45,587 bases of DNA, taken from contig SVRU01000010.1 in assembly GCA_015064665.1 (NCBI GenBank), positions 1-45,587 of the forward strand. The letters are read 5' to 3'. Positions 24,663-34,626 of the stretch are shown piece after piece; position 1 is the stretch's first letter, and each line of letters begins with the position of its first letter. The DNA comes from Oscillospiraceae bacterium. GTDB taxonomy: Bacteria; Bacillota_A; Clostridia; Oscillospirales; CAG-272. The translations under genes were made by a program, and so were the position numbers. The notes below the pieces were generated by a model. It searched no databases, was not told the origin of the DNA, and was given only the letters and a program-made list of their open reading frames with translations.

Positions 24663-27600
24663 TCAGAAAAACGAAAATTGATTGGTTTCGGAAAGACCGT
24701 CGAGCACGTGATTGCGACGCAAAAGCTCTATGACGGCTTTTGATATTCCCGTCCTCTCACGAAGCTCCTCTACCGAGTAAATATCGAATTTATCTCTTGC
24801 TTCGATAATCTTTTCGGCAGCCTTGTCTCCAAGACCGGCAAGAGAGTTAAAGGGCATTCTTATCTTTCCGTTTTCGGGCAGAAATGCCGTTGCATCCGAC
24901 TTTTTGAGGTCAACGTTAAGGAATTTAACACCTCTTGCCATCGCTTCTCTTACAAGATAAAGCGTCTGACAGGTTTCATTTTCCTTGGCGGTTGCCTCTA
25001 CTCCTTTTTCTTCTATTTCCTTAATTGCGGAATTTACTCCCGAGTAACCGCCGCCGACTATCTCGGCATCAAATCCACCCGGGGCAACCGTAAGAAACGC
25101 CGCGTAAAACTCCATTGGATAGTATATTTTATACCAACCAAGGCGTATTGCCGACATATCGTATGCCGCCGCGTGCGCTTTCGGGAACATGTACTTGATT
25201 TTTTTACACGACCATATATACCAATCGGGAACGCCGTGTTCAAGCATTGCCGCCTCATATTCGGGCTTGAGACCCCTACCCTTTCTTACGTCCTCCATTA
25301 TTTTAAAGGACATCGAATTGTCAAGTCCCTTCTGAATAAGATAGAGCATTATTCCGTCACGCGTTCCAACAACCTCGGATATCGTACAAGTCCCCGCTTT
25401 AATAAGTTCCTGAGCGTTGCCGAGCCACACGTCGGTTCCGTGCGTCAGTCCGGATATCTGAAGAAGGTCAGCAAAGGTTTTAGGCTGAGCGTCAATAAGA
25501 ACCTGCTGAATGAATCTTGTTCCCATCTCGGGAATACCGTAAGTTCCGAGAAGACAGCCGCCGATATCCTCGGGCACGATTCCGAGCGGTTTTGTCGATT
25601 CAAAAAGCTCGTATACCGACCTGTCGTTCATTTTAACGTCAAGAACGCTGGTGTTGGTATATTTTTCAAGCATTTTATATTTGGTTGGAATATCGTGTCC
25701 AAGCTCGTCGAGCTTAAGTATTGTATCGTGAAGATATGAGAACTGGAAATGTGTTGTTATTATATCGGAGTTCGGGTCATCTGCGGGATGCTGAACAGGG
25801 GTGAAATCGTAAATTTCATACTCCGTCGGTACAACGATTATACCACCGGGATGCTGACCCGTTGTTCTCTTGATTCCCACAAGCTTTGTTACCATATGGG
25901 AAATTTCAGCCTTCGGTATGCTTGTTTTTCGTTCTTCCAGATATTTGCTTATGTATCCCCATGCAGTCTTGCTTGCAAGAGTACCTATCGTTCCCGCACG
26001 GAACACGTGCCCCTGACCGAACAGCTCTTCGGTGTATTTATGAACCTTGCCTTGAACGTCACCAGAAAAATTAAGGTCTATATCAGGCGATTTATCTCCG
26101 TAGAATCCAAGGAAAGTTTCAAAAGGTATGTCGTGACCGTCCTGATACATTATTTCACCGCATACAGGACAAGCCTTATCCTCAAGGTCAAAGCCTGAGC
26201 CAACGCTTCCGTCGGTTATAAATTCGCTATGCCTGCACTTAAGACATCTGTAATGCGGCGGAAGAGGGTTAACCTCCGAAATTCCCGACAGGGTGGCAAC
26301 GAGTGACGAGCCAACCGAGCCTCTTGAACCAACGAGGTAGCCAAGACTCTCGGAATATGCAACAAGCTTAACCGCAATCATATAAAGAACGGCAAATCCG
26401 TTTTTAATTATGGAATTAAGCTCCTTTTCAAGACGCGCCGAAACTATTTCGGGAACGTCGTCACCGTACCAATCGCGTGCCCTTTTCCAGCAGGATTCGG
26501 TAAGCTCTTCGTTAGCGCCGGGAATGGTAGGCTCGTAGGTTCCTTTGGGAATGGGACGGATTCTCTCGCACATATCGGCGATTTTATTGGGGTTATCTAT
26601 TACTACCTCCTCACACGCATCATCTCCAAGGTAAGAAAACTCTTCGAGCATCTCCTCGGTCGTGCGAAGATATATGGGCATTTCCTTGTCCGCATCCTTG
26701 AATTTCATTCCGGCAAGAAGTATGCGGCGGTAAATTTCATCCTCTTTATTTACAAAATGAGCATCGCAGGTGGCGCAAACCGGCTTGCCGAGTTTTTTTC
26801 CGAGCTCGTATATCTGTCGGTTTATATCGCGGAGCGCCTCTTCGTCGCTTACCCTGCCCTCTGCGATAAGGAAAGTATTATTGCAGAGAGGCTGAATTTC
26901 AAGATAATCGTAAAATGATGCAATCTCTTCTATTTCCTGCGAGCTCTTACCGTCAAGTATAGCCTTATAAAGCTCGCCCGATTCGCACGCAGAGCCTATA
27001 ATCAAGCCCTCTCTGTACTGTTCTATTACCGACTTCGGCATTCTTGGGAAGCGTTTATAATAATCAAGGTAGCTGAAAGATATAAGCTTATAAAGATTCT
27101 TAAGCCCCTCTTTGTTTTTGGCAAATATAACCATATGGCAGGGACGGAGCTTTAAAGGGTCAACGTCCTCGCCCATTGCCTCAATCATTCTGTCAAAATT
27201 GTCAACGCCCTCACTTTTAAGCCTGTCGAGCATTATTATGAATATACGCGCCAGAACCTCAGCGTCGTCCTCGGCTCTGTGATGATGGAAATCACCTATT
27301 TTATAATGGTTTACAATAGTGTCAAGCTTGTGATTTTTAAGCTCGGGGTTTACGTATTTAGAAAGCCCCACCGTATCAAGAAACGAATTTTCAAACGGTA
27401 TGGAATTCCTCTCGGCAGCGACTCTTATAAATCCGATATCAAAATTCGCGTTGTGAGCTATAAGCATACAGCCGTCAGCAAACGCAAGAAACTTTTCAAC
27501 GGCTTCCTTTTCCTTCGGCGCACCCGCAACCATATCGTCGGTAATTGAGGTAAGCCGGGTTATTTCCTCGGGAATCGGACATTCGGGGTCAACGAAAATA

Positions 27601-29069
27601 TCCATTCGGTCTATTATTTCGCCGCCCTTTATCTTTACTGCGCCTATCTCTATTATCTTACAGGTTCTGTTCGAAAGTCCGGTAGTTTCTATATCAAAAA
27701 CTACCATTTCTCCGTCAAATTCAGGATATTTCGTTCCAAAAACGCATCTTGCGGTATCGTTTACGTAATACGCTTCGATGCCGTAAAGTATTTTAAGCTC
27801 CTCATTTCCCGACTTTTCAAGCTCAAGCATGACCTCGGGAAAAGCCTGAACGTTTCCATGGTCGGTAACGGCGATTGCTTTATGCCCCCACCTTATTGCC
27901 GTATTAACTATATCCTTTGGAGTAATAATTGCATCCATTTGCGACATATTTGAATGAAGATGCAACTCGACTCTCTTTCTTTCCGAGTTATCCTTGCGCT
28001 CAACGGTTTTAATTTTTTTAATTCCCTTAAGCGAAATAAATGGCTCGTTATCAAATTTGTCACGCATTACCTTTCCAAGAACGGCAACGTGAGTACCCTC
28101 TTTAAACTTTTTAAACCACTCACACTCCTCTTTGGGCAAACGGCGCTTAATATATGCACCGGAAGCTCCGTCGGATATACCGATAGTTAAGGAAACCTTA
28201 TCACCCTCGCGCGATTCCTTGTCGGCCTTCTCAAAAACAGTGCCGAGAAATACCGAATATCCTCTAATACTGTCAATTTCAGACAGCGGAACAGGCTCCT
28301 CTATATCAAAATCCTCGCCGAAAATCAGCTCACTCTCAGCAAAATCATAGGTCGTCGCACCCATACGGTAACGGCAATTTCCAACCGATTCGTTTAAACC
28401 GGTCATTGAACTTATGCCCTGCTTGTGATCAAAATCGTAATGCGGGTCGTTGGCTCTTGCGATAGCCTCTCTCTCCTGCGCCGCACTCTCTCGCTCTCTT
28501 GCATATTGCTCGCGGCTTGCCCGCTCTGCCTCTTCAAGAAGCTTTTCACGCTTCACCGCCCATTCCGCTTCGTAAGCCTCGGCATTTGCGCCGGATACTA
28601 TTTGAAAGCTTCTTTGAACGCCGTATCTTGATCTGAGTATATTCGAGAGAATGGTTTCGGTATTTGCGTTCTTTACGAAATCAACTCCGCAAGCCGAAAA
28701 AGGCAGGTGCACGGTTACGCACTCGCCATCATCGTTGTATTCCGCATTAGTAAAAAAACCGTTAGTAACGGCACCGCACAAAGCTGCTTCAGCAGTTATT
28801 TCGTTCATTCTTGCCGAGCTGAATTCGTGCGGCGGAAAATGCGGAAGTATCTTAAAGGATTCCGCGCCGTAAAGTTCGCGGCACTCATCCTCAATTTCAT
28901 ATATTATCTCGGCATCCTCGTGGCTGTCAAAGCTAAGCTCAACCTCCACTCTCATCGGCTCCCTTGAATATCTGAACGATGCTTCGCCGGCTCGGTCCAA
29001 AAGCGCCGCCTTCTCGTCCGACGGCTTATATCTTGAGAAAACGTCGAGAAACTTTTTCTGCGGCGTCAT
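24663..29069 (-). CDS. polC: DNA polymerase III alpha subunit, PolC type
   Basis: This 1468-residue replicative polymerase of Bacillota has an N-terminal domain, an OB fold (about 265-355), a PHP domain from HLHSNMSQMDA (370-380), and an inserted DEDDh 3'-5' proofreading exonuclease (VVFDIETTGL near 457, HNANFDIGF, HRAEDDAEVLARI). The palm has SPDIDLNFSGD with the catalytic aspartates, and a zinc ribbon is formed by CLKCRHSEF and CPVCG. Length is as expected. It is last in the pyrH operon; its start overlaps the ispG stop (TAATG). PolC works with HolB, also encoded here. Confidence 0.98.
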   Translation of the reverse strand: MTPQKKFLDVFSRYKPSDEKAALLDRAGEASFRYSREPMRVEVELSFDSHEDAEIIYEIEDECRELYGAESFKILPHFPPHEFSSARMNEITAEAALCGAVTNGFFTNAEYNDDGECVTVHLPFSACGVDFVKNANTETILSNILRSRYGVQRSFQIVSGANAEAYEAEWAVKREKLLEEAERASREQYARERESAAQEREAIARANDPHYDFDHKQGISSMTGLNESVGNCRYRMGATTYDFAESELIFGEDFDIEEPVPLSEIDSIRGYSVFLGTVFEKADKESREGDKVSLTIGISDGASGAYIKRRLPKEECEWFKKFKEGTHVAVLGKVMRDKFDNEPFISLKGIKKIKTVERKDNSERKRVELHLHSNMSQMDAIITPKDIVNTAIRWGHKAIAVTDHGNVQAFPEVMLELEKSGNEELKILYGIEAYYVNDTARCVFGTKYPEFDGEMVVFDIETTGLSNRTCKIIEIGAVKIKGGEIIDRMDIFVDPECPIPEEITRLTSITDDMVAGAPKEKEAVEKFLAFADGCMLIAHNANFDIGFIRVAAERNSIPFENSFLDTVGLSKYVNPELKNHKLDTIVNHYKIGDFHHHRAEDDAEVLARIFIIMLDRLKSEGVDNFDRMIEAMGEDVDPLKLRPCHMVIFAKNKEGLKNLYKLISFSYLDYYKRFPRMPKSVIEQYREGLIIGSACESGELYKAILDGKSSQEIEEIASFYDYLEIQPLCNNTFLIAEGRVSDEEALRDINRQIYELGKKLGKPVCATCDAHFVNKEDEIYRRILLAGMKFKDADKEMPIYLRTTEEMLEEFSYLGDDACEEVVIDNPNKIADMCERIRPIPKGTYEPTIPGANEELTESCWKRARDWYGDDVPEIVSARLEKELNSIIKNGFAVLYMIAVKLVAYSESLGYLVGSRGSVGSSLVATLSGISEVNPLPPHYRCLKCRHSEFITDGSVGSGFDLEDKACPVCGEIMYQDGHDIPFETFLGFYGDKSPDIDLNFSGDVQGKVHKYTEELFGQGHVFRAGTIGTLASKTAWGYISKYLEERKTSIPKAEISHMVTKLVGIKRTTGQHPGGIIVVPTEYEIYDFTPVQHPADDPNSDIITTHFQFSYLHDTILKLDELGHDIPTKYKMLEKYTNTSVLDVKMNDRSVYELFESTKPLGIVPEDIGGCLLGTYGIPEMGTRFIQQVLIDAQPKTFADLLQISGLTHGTDVWLGNAQELIKAGTCTISEVVGTRDGIMLYLIQKGLDNSMSFKIMEDVRKGRGLKPEYEAAMLEHGVPDWYIWSCKKIKYMFPKAHAAAYDMSAIRLGWYKIYYPMEFYAAFLTVAPGGFDAEIVGGGYSGVNSAIKEIEEKGVEATAKENETCQTLYLVREAMARGVKFLNVDLKKSDATAFLPENGKIRMPFNSLAGLGDKAAEKIIEARDKFDIYSVEELRERTGISKAVIELLRRNHVLDGLSETNQFSFF

Positions 29070-30160
29070 TACTTTTTCACATCCTTCATAATTTTTAACT
29101 CACGTATAAGCTCGTCCACAAGCTTTTCTTCCTTTATTTTTCTTATCTGCTCTCCCTTTTTGAAGAGCAAGCCCTCTCCTATACCTCCTGCGATTCCGAT
29201 ATCTGCTTCGCGTGCCTCGCCGGGTCCGTTTACGGCGCATCCCATAAGTGCAACCTTAACGTCCATATCAAGAAGCCCGGCATCCTTTGCCTTTGCCTCA
29301 AACTCTTTTAGCATAGATATAAGGGATATCTTCGTTCTTCCGCAGGTCGGACAGGAAACTATGTCCATTCCCCTCGTTTTCCCTATCTCAAGGGCGGAAA
29401 TAATTTCTTTTGCCGCTGAAATTTCTTCACACGGGTCGTCTGTTAGCGATACTCGGACGGTATCTCCGATTCCCTCTGAGAGAAGTGCTCCGATCCCGAT
29501 ACTGCTCTTGACCAGTGCCCTTGTTCTTGCGCCAGCCTCGGTAACGCCGAGATGAATCGGACAGTCGGTCATTTTTGCAAGAAGCCTGTTTGCACGAAGC
29601 ATCGTCGGAACGTTTGATGCTTTGACGGATATTGCAACGTCGCGAAAATCAAGCTCATCAAGTATTTTAAGATGCGAAAGCGCGCTTTCCACAAGAGCCT
29701 CCGCCGATGCGGTGCCGTATTTTTCAAGAATTGATTTTTCAACAGAGCCCGAATTAACGCCTATTCTTATGGGAATCTTCTTATCGATACACGCCTTTAC
29801 AACCGCCTCTGTTTTTTCGCGGCTTCCGATGTTTCCGGGATTTATTCTTATTTTATCGACACCTGCGTCTATTGCGGCAAGGGCAATTCGGTAATCAAAA
29901 TGAATATCGGCAACCAAAGGAACGGGAATTTCTCGTTCCTTTATATAATATATTGTTTCTGCCGATTTAATATCGGGCAGAGCAAGTCTTACTATATCAC
30001 AGCCCGCGTCGGAAAGCCGCCTCGTTTGCTGATAGGTCGCCTCTTTATCATGAGTATCGGTGTTGGTCATGGACTGAATAGAAATCGGGTGATCCGCACC
30101 CATACCGACAAAGCCAACCGTAAAGCCTCTGGTTTTTCTTCTTATCGAGTTGTAATCCAT
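29069..30160 (-). CDS. ispG: 4-hydroxy-3-methylbut-2-en-1-yl diphosphate synthase
   Basis: This 363-residue enzyme of the MEP isoprenoid pathway (GcpE) reduces methylerythritol cyclodiphosphate to HMBPP using a [4Fe-4S] cluster. Motifs are QSMTNTDT, RINPGNIG, RIGVNSGS, the cluster cysteines in SCPTCGRT and MGCAVNGPGE, and GIAGG. I start at ATG 30160, which has AAAGGA eight bases upstream; a TTG at 30184 is in frame but overlaps rseP. It follows rseP by 16 bases and overlaps polC. Dxr of the same pathway is two genes away. Confidence 0.96.
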   Translation of the reverse strand: MDYNSIRRKTRGFTVGFVGMGADHPISIQSMTNTDTHDKEATYQQTRRLSDAGCDIVRLALPDIKSAETIYYIKEREIPVPLVADIHFDYRIALAAIDAGVDKIRINPGNIGSREKTEAVVKACIDKKIPIRIGVNSGSVEKSILEKYGTASAEALVESALSHLKILDELDFRDVAISVKASNVPTMLRANRLLAKMTDCPIHLGVTEAGARTRALVKSSIGIGALLSEGIGDTVRVSLTDDPCEEISAAKEIISALEIGKTRGMDIVSCPTCGRTKISLISMLKEFEAKAKDAGLLDMDVKVALMGCAVNGPGEAREADIGIAGGIGEGLLFKKGEQIRKIKEEKLVDELIRELKIMKDVKK

Positions 30161-30176
30161 AACCGTTATCCTTTCT

Positions 30177-31226
30177 TTAAACAATCAATTTAAATATATC
30201 TTTTACCATTATGACGAGTGAAAGGAGCAAAAGGAGCGCAAGTCCGACTCCGTTTATAATTCCCTCCACCTTTTTGGGAATTCTTTTCCTTGTTACCATC
30301 TCGGCAAGTATCGTGATCAGCCGACCTCCGTCAAGCGCGGGAATCGGAAGAAGATTCATAAATCCGAGATTGATGCTTATAAGCGCCGCTATATGAAGAA
30401 GGGATGCCGTGCCGTCCTTAGCTGCGTCACCTATCGCTGATGAGATTCCTACAGGGCCCGACACAGCTTCGAACGTGTATCTTCCGGTTATAAGATCATA
30501 GATTGACTCCCAGCACATTCTTACCGTAAGATATGATTTTCTCATTGCGTGCGACATCAGATTACCAAAGCTTCTCTCAACCTGATAGACTTTAAAATCC
30601 ATTATTCCAAAGCTCTGCCCCTCTTCCGTCATTCCGGGAAACACAACGTCAGGAATTACTATTTGACTTCCGCCTCTTATGACGGTAATATCAATAGGCT
30701 TCGTTCCGCGCCTCATTATTTCGTAGGATAATTCATCGACTATTTTAACCTTTTTTCCGTCAACGGCAACAATGATATCTCCCTCCATAAGTCCGGAATC
30801 CGAAGAGGAGACCTCGTATCCCGTTTGCTCTTTCGTATAGTAAGCCGCAATTTCGGTATTTCCTATCGGAACGATACCAACCAACACCGTCATTACGATG
30901 AAGCCCGCAACGAGATTGACTACAGCACCCGCTGCGGTAATTATAAATCTTTGCCACGCCGGCTTTTTGTCAAACGAGTTGGGATCGTCGGATTCGTCAT
31001 CCTCGCCCGCCATTGCAACGTATCCGCCTATCGGCAGCATTGAAAGCGCGTAGCGTATTCCCGTTTTCTTTGAGTCATACCATAAAAGCTTAGGACCCAT
31101 TCCCACCGAGAATTCATTTATTTTAACCTTGAAGATTCTCGCAAAGATGTAATGGCCAAACTCGTGTATAAATATCAACAGACCAAACACGAGAAGCGCT
31201 AAAACTATCGTGAGCGCAGTATTCAT
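30177..31226 (-). CDS. rseP: RIP-type site-2 protease RseP/RasP
   Basis: This 349-residue intramembrane zinc metalloprotease has HEFGH (residues 21-25) in the first membrane helix, a periplasmic-side PDZ domain (about 130-200) and the LLPIPALDGGRL motif in a later helix. Site-2 proteases cut anti-sigma factors and signal peptides within the membrane. The stop overlaps nothing, but the start overlaps the dxr stop (TAATG) with AAGGAG upstream. The position between dxr and ispG is as in other Bacillota. Confidence 0.96.
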   Translation of the reverse strand: MNTALTIVLALLVFGLLIFIHEFGHYIFARIFKVKINEFSVGMGPKLLWYDSKKTGIRYALSMLPIGGYVAMAGEDDESDDPNSFDKKPAWQRFIITAAGAVVNLVAGFIVMTVLVGIVPIGNTEIAAYYTKEQTGYEVSSSDSGLMEGDIIVAVDGKKVKIVDELSYEIMRRGTKPIDITVIRGGSQIVIPDVVFPGMTEEGQSFGIMDFKVYQVERSFGNLMSHAMRKSYLTVRMCWESIYDLITGRYTFEAVSGPVGISSAIGDAAKDGTASLLHIAALISINLGFMNLLPIPALDGGRLITILAEMVTRKRIPKKVEGIINGVGLALLLLLSLVIMVKDIFKLIV

Positions 31227-32380
31227 TATTTCTCCTTAATAAGTTCTTTTGCTAATGCTCTTGCTTCTGTATCCGCACAAATTATTTCATCAAGCGTTCT
31301 GTTTTTTGACATATATGAAAGCTTATCAAAAACCGCCCCTACAACGTCGGCTATGCCAAGGAAGGTAATTCGCCCCGCAAGAAATGCTTCGACGGCAATT
31401 TCGTCAGCCGCGTTAAGAACGGCAGGCATAGCTCCGCCAAGCTCCATGGCGCGACTCGCAAGAGCAAGAAGCGGAAACGCCTCATAGTCGGGCTTAAAAA
31501 ACGACATATTGCCAAGCTTGATAAGGTCAAGCTCCTCTGATACTGACTCGTATCTTTCGGGATAATCGATTGCATATTGAACGCACATACGCATATCAGG
31601 AACGGAAAATTCTCCAACAACAGTATTATCAATATATTCAACCGCGGAATGCAATATACTTTCGCGATGAATAACGACCTCAATATTCCGAGAGCTGACG
31701 CTGAAAAGATGCGCCGCCTCAATAACCTCAAATCCTTTATTCATCAGTGTTGCGGAATCAACCGTTATTCTCTGCCCCATTTTCCAGGTTGGATGCGCCA
31801 GGGTATCAGCGACGGTCACTGATTCAAGTTCATGACGTCTCTTTCCGAAAAAGGGTCCGCCCGATGCGGTAAGAATAATCTTTTTTATCTCGCTTCGTTT
31901 ACCCGCAAAGAGAGATTGGAATATTGCCGAATGCTCACTGTCAACAGGCAGAATTTGCACACCCTTTTCACGAGCGCGCGACATTACTATATCTCCCGCC
32001 ACGACAAGCGATTCCTTGTTTGCAAGGGCAAGTCTTTTTCCCGAATCTATGACAGCGAGAGTGGGCGCGAGTCCCGCTTTTCCGATTATCGAATTTATTA
32101 CGGTTTCGCTCCGTGAGATTGCGACACCCTCGCATATCCCCTCTTCACCGACGAGAACCCTTGTTTTTGTATCAGCTATACGGGTTTTAAGGTCGGCTGC
32201 CGCATCAGAATCAGCCATTGCGGCAAAGCTCGGTGAAAATTTTCTCACAAGCTCTTCCATTCCGCTCACGTCACGGTTTGCGGATATAAAATCAACCGCG
32301 TAGCCCCGATTTTGCGCAACGTCGTCCGCCTGCATTCCAACCGAGCCGGTTGCACCGAGAATAGCTATCGTTTTTTTCAT
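31226..32380 (-). CDS. dxr: 1-deoxy-D-xylulose 5-phosphate reductoisomerase
   Basis: This 384-residue NADPH-dependent enzyme makes MEP, the first committed step of the pathway. LGATGSVGMQ is the nucleotide motif, ILPVDSEHSAIFQSL holds metal and substrate ligands, and LAHPTWKMGQRITVDSATL with MNKGFEVIEA are hallmarks. I start at ATG 32380, where GGGAGAGA sits at good spacing; the frame extends further upstream without family similarity. Between it and cdsA is a 74-base spacer that can form alternative hairpins. Confidence 0.96.
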   Translation of the reverse strand: MKKTIAILGATGSVGMQADDVAQNRGYAVDFISANRDVSGMEELVRKFSPSFAAMADSDAAADLKTRIADTKTRVLVGEEGICEGVAISRSETVINSIIGKAGLAPTLAVIDSGKRLALANKESLVVAGDIVMSRAREKGVQILPVDSEHSAIFQSLFAGKRSEIKKIILTASGGPFFGKRRHELESVTVADTLAHPTWKMGQRITVDSATLMNKGFEVIEAAHLFSVSSRNIEVVIHRESILHSAVEYIDNTVVGEFSVPDMRMCVQYAIDYPERYESVSEELDLIKLGNMSFFKPDYEAFPLLALASRAMELGGAMPAVLNAADEIAVEAFLAGRITFLGIADVVGAVFDKLSYMSKNRTLDEIICADTEARALAKELIKEK

Positions 32381-32402
32381 AATCTCTCCCATTGAAAGAT
32401 TT

Positions 32403-32450
32403 AGCCGTAAGATGCGAAGCAATTTTCGACTCTCTTACGGCTAGCCGTAA
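32403..32450 (-). promoter_or_regulatory. Alternative hairpins in the cdsA-dxr spacer
   Basis: AGCCGTAAGA (32403-32412) can pair with TCTTACGGCT (32433-32442). Separately, TTACGGCTAGCCGTAA (32435-32450) is a perfect 16-base palindrome. The two use the same middle arm and cannot form together. The position before the dxr start suggests RNA-level control or processing. No T tract supports a simple terminator. Confidence 0.5.
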
Positions 32451-32454
32451 TTTA

Positions 32455-33291
32455 TTATGTGAATGGCGGGAATACCAAACAAATTATCATAAGAACCGTA
32501 GTTATGGAAAGAACCGAATCAAATCTGTCCATAACCCCACCGTGCCCCGGAAATATATTTCCGTAATCCTTAATTCCATGCTCACGCTTAATGAGCGAGG
32601 CTATGAGATCACCGACCTGCGACACCGCCGAAAGAACGAATGCGGAAATCGCAAGAACCAAATAATCCGGAACGAGCGCGGTACAACGACTTACTATAAA
32701 TCCGTAAAGAACGGCAAGTCCCGTAGCGCACACGATTCCTCCTATTGAGCCCTCAACGGTTTTCTTCGGGCTGACCTCGGGAATCAGCTTATGCCTTCCG
32801 AAGAATCGGCCTGTAAAATAGGCAAACACGTCGCTGCCCCACGCGGAAATAAGAACCAGAACGAAGCTCCAAAGTCCCGTCTTTACATTCATATATCTCA
32901 TAAACGTAATAGAAGTAAACGAGAAAATCACGTAAGTTGCCAGACAAAACGCCTCGGAAACCTCCGAAAACTTAAGCTCTCCTCGCATAAACACGGCAAC
33001 GAAGAAGCTGTATATCAAATACACAAAAAGTCCGGCTACGCACAAAAGAAGATATCCAAACGTGTGTTCTGCCGCAAGAAAATAGGATGCAAACGGAAAC
33101 GCCGGTGCCAAAACGTAGGCAGGTACCGAAATAAAATATTTTTTTTGGATTCCAACGGCTCTGAACATTTCAAAGACTGCGACAAAGGAAAGCACCGCAA
33201 CGGTTATAGCGAATACGATATACTTTGAAAAAATTAAAATCGGAATACCTATCACCGCCATGCCAAGCGAGGTCAAAATCCTTGTTTTCAT
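32455..33291 (-). CDS. cdsA: Phosphatidate cytidylyltransferase
   Basis: This 278-residue multi-pass membrane enzyme makes CDP-diacylglycerol from phosphatidate and CTP for phospholipid synthesis. Membrane helices run through most of the protein. The C-terminal signature is QVGDLIASLIKREHGIKDYG followed by NIFPGHGGVMDRFDS, as in CdsA. Its start overlaps the uppS stop (ATGA). Normal length. Confidence 0.96.
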   Translation of the reverse strand: MKTRILTSLGMAVIGIPILIFSKYIVFAITVAVLSFVAVFEMFRAVGIQKKYFISVPAYVLAPAFPFASYFLAAEHTFGYLLLCVAGLFVYLIYSFFVAVFMRGELKFSEVSEAFCLATYVIFSFTSITFMRYMNVKTGLWSFVLVLISAWGSDVFAYFTGRFFGRHKLIPEVSPKKTVEGSIGGIVCATGLAVLYGFIVSRCTALVPDYLVLAISAFVLSAVSQVGDLIASLIKREHGIKDYGNIFPGHGGVMDRFDSVLSITTVLMIICLVFPPFT

Positions 33292-34031
33292 TTTTTCTCC
33301 TGTTCTTCCTTATCAAGTCCGCCAAAGCGGCGTTTTCTTGAAAGAAACTCATTTACACAATACATAATTTCTTTTTCGCCAAAATCCGGCCATAACGTAT
33401 CAAGAAAAACATATTCCGAATACGCGCTCTGCCAAAGAAGGAAATTTGATATTCTGTGATCGCCGCCCGTTCTGATAACAAGGTCGGGGTCCGGAGTTCC
33501 GGACGTATACATATGGTTTGAAAGAATCTTTTCGGTAAGCTTGTCGTGTCCGTTCTTTATCGCCTCGTTTGCCGCGTGAACTATTTCGTCCCTGCCGCCG
33601 TAATTAAGAGCGATATTACAAACAAAAGGCTTATCCTTTGCCATATTTTCGGCTTCAAGACATTTTTCCCTAACCTCGTCGGTAAGCACGGACAAGTCAC
33701 CTATAAACTTTACCGAGAAATTTTTATCGGTTTTTATTTTATCTATAACCACCTCGTCAACATACTTGTAAACGAGCTTCATTATAGTATCAACCTCTTC
33801 TTTAGGTCTTTTCCAGTTTTCCGTGGAAAAGGCGTAGAAGGTTACGTAATGAATACCAAGCTCCCTGAACTTTTCAAGAGCCGGCTGTATTCTTTTCGCC
33901 CCCTCTACGTGACCTGCGCTTCTCGGCATGCCGCGGCGCTTTGCCCATCTTCCGTTACCGTCGGTTATGATAGCTACGGAATTAAGACGGCCGTCGTTAA
34001 CAAAGGCTTGTTTTTTCTTTCTTGCAAACAT
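33288..34031 (-). CDS. uppS: Isoprenyl transferase / undecaprenyl diphosphate synthase
   Basis: This 247-residue cis-prenyltransferase builds undecaprenyl diphosphate, the lipid carrier for peptidoglycan. The catalytic aspartate lies in IITDGNGRWAKRRG, followed by FYAFSTENWKRP, LNYGGRDEI and TGGDHRISNFLLWQSAYSE. I start at ATG 34031 because GGGTGA is five bases upstream; a GTG at 34040 also is in frame. It follows frr by 11 bases and overlaps cdsA by four. Confidence 0.96.
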   Translation of the reverse strand: MFARKKKQAFVNDGRLNSVAIITDGNGRWAKRRGMPRSAGHVEGAKRIQPALEKFRELGIHYVTFYAFSTENWKRPKEEVDTIMKLVYKYVDEVVIDKIKTDKNFSVKFIGDLSVLTDEVREKCLEAENMAKDKPFVCNIALNYGGRDEIVHAANEAIKNGHDKLTEKILSNHMYTSGTPDPDLVIRTGGDHRISNFLLWQSAYSEYVFLDTLWPDFGEKEIMYCVNEFLSRKRRFGGLDKEEQEKK

Positions 34032-34042
34032 CAAGGTCACCC

Positions 34043-34597
34043 TTAAATTTCCATGATTTCCTTGGTTTTGGAAGCCGTTACGGCATCTATTTCCTTAACG
34101 AACTTGTCGGTAAGGTCCTGAACGAGCTTATCGGACTGCTTTGCCTCGTCCTCGGTCATTTCGGAATCCTTTTTCATCGCCTTTACCTTATCGTTTGCAT
34201 CACGGCGGATATTGCGGATTGCAACCTTTGCTTCCTCACCCATTTTGGAAATCTGCTTGGAAAGCTCTTTTCTGCGCTCCTCCGTCATAGGCGGGAAGGT
34301 GAGACGGATACACGAGCCGTCGTTCTGGGGATTAATGCCGAGGTCGGACGTAAGTATAGCCTTTTCTATTCCCTTCATTGCCGACTTATCCCATGCGGTA
34401 ATGGTAAGGGTACGCGCGTCTGTAACCTTTATTTCCGCGATAGAGGATATTGCCGTAGGCGATCCGTAATAATCGACCTCTATTTTCTTAAGAACGTCGG
34501 GAGTTGCTCTGCCCGCGCGGATAGTGGAAAGATTCTCCTTGTACGATGCAAGGCTCTTATTCATTTTTGCTTCAAATTCTTTAGTATCAAGTTTCAT
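34043..34597 (-). CDS. frr: Ribosome recycling factor
   Basis: This 184-residue factor splits post-termination ribosomes together with EF-G. The RRF signature is visible as LSTIRAGRATPDVL and IRLTFPPMTEERRKEL, then IRNIRRDAND. Length is exact for the family. It has AAGGAG upstream and follows pyrH in the standard order. Confidence 0.98.
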   Translation of the reverse strand: MKLDTKEFEAKMNKSLASYKENLSTIRAGRATPDVLKKIEVDYYGSPTAISSIAEIKVTDARTLTITAWDKSAMKGIEKAILTSDLGINPQNDGSCIRLTFPPMTEERRKELSKQISKMGEEAKVAIRNIRRDANDKVKAMKKDSEMTEDEAKQSDKLVQDLTDKFVKEIDAVTASKTKEIMEI

Positions 34598-34626
34598 ATC
34601 TCTGCTCCTTATGTATGATTATTTTT

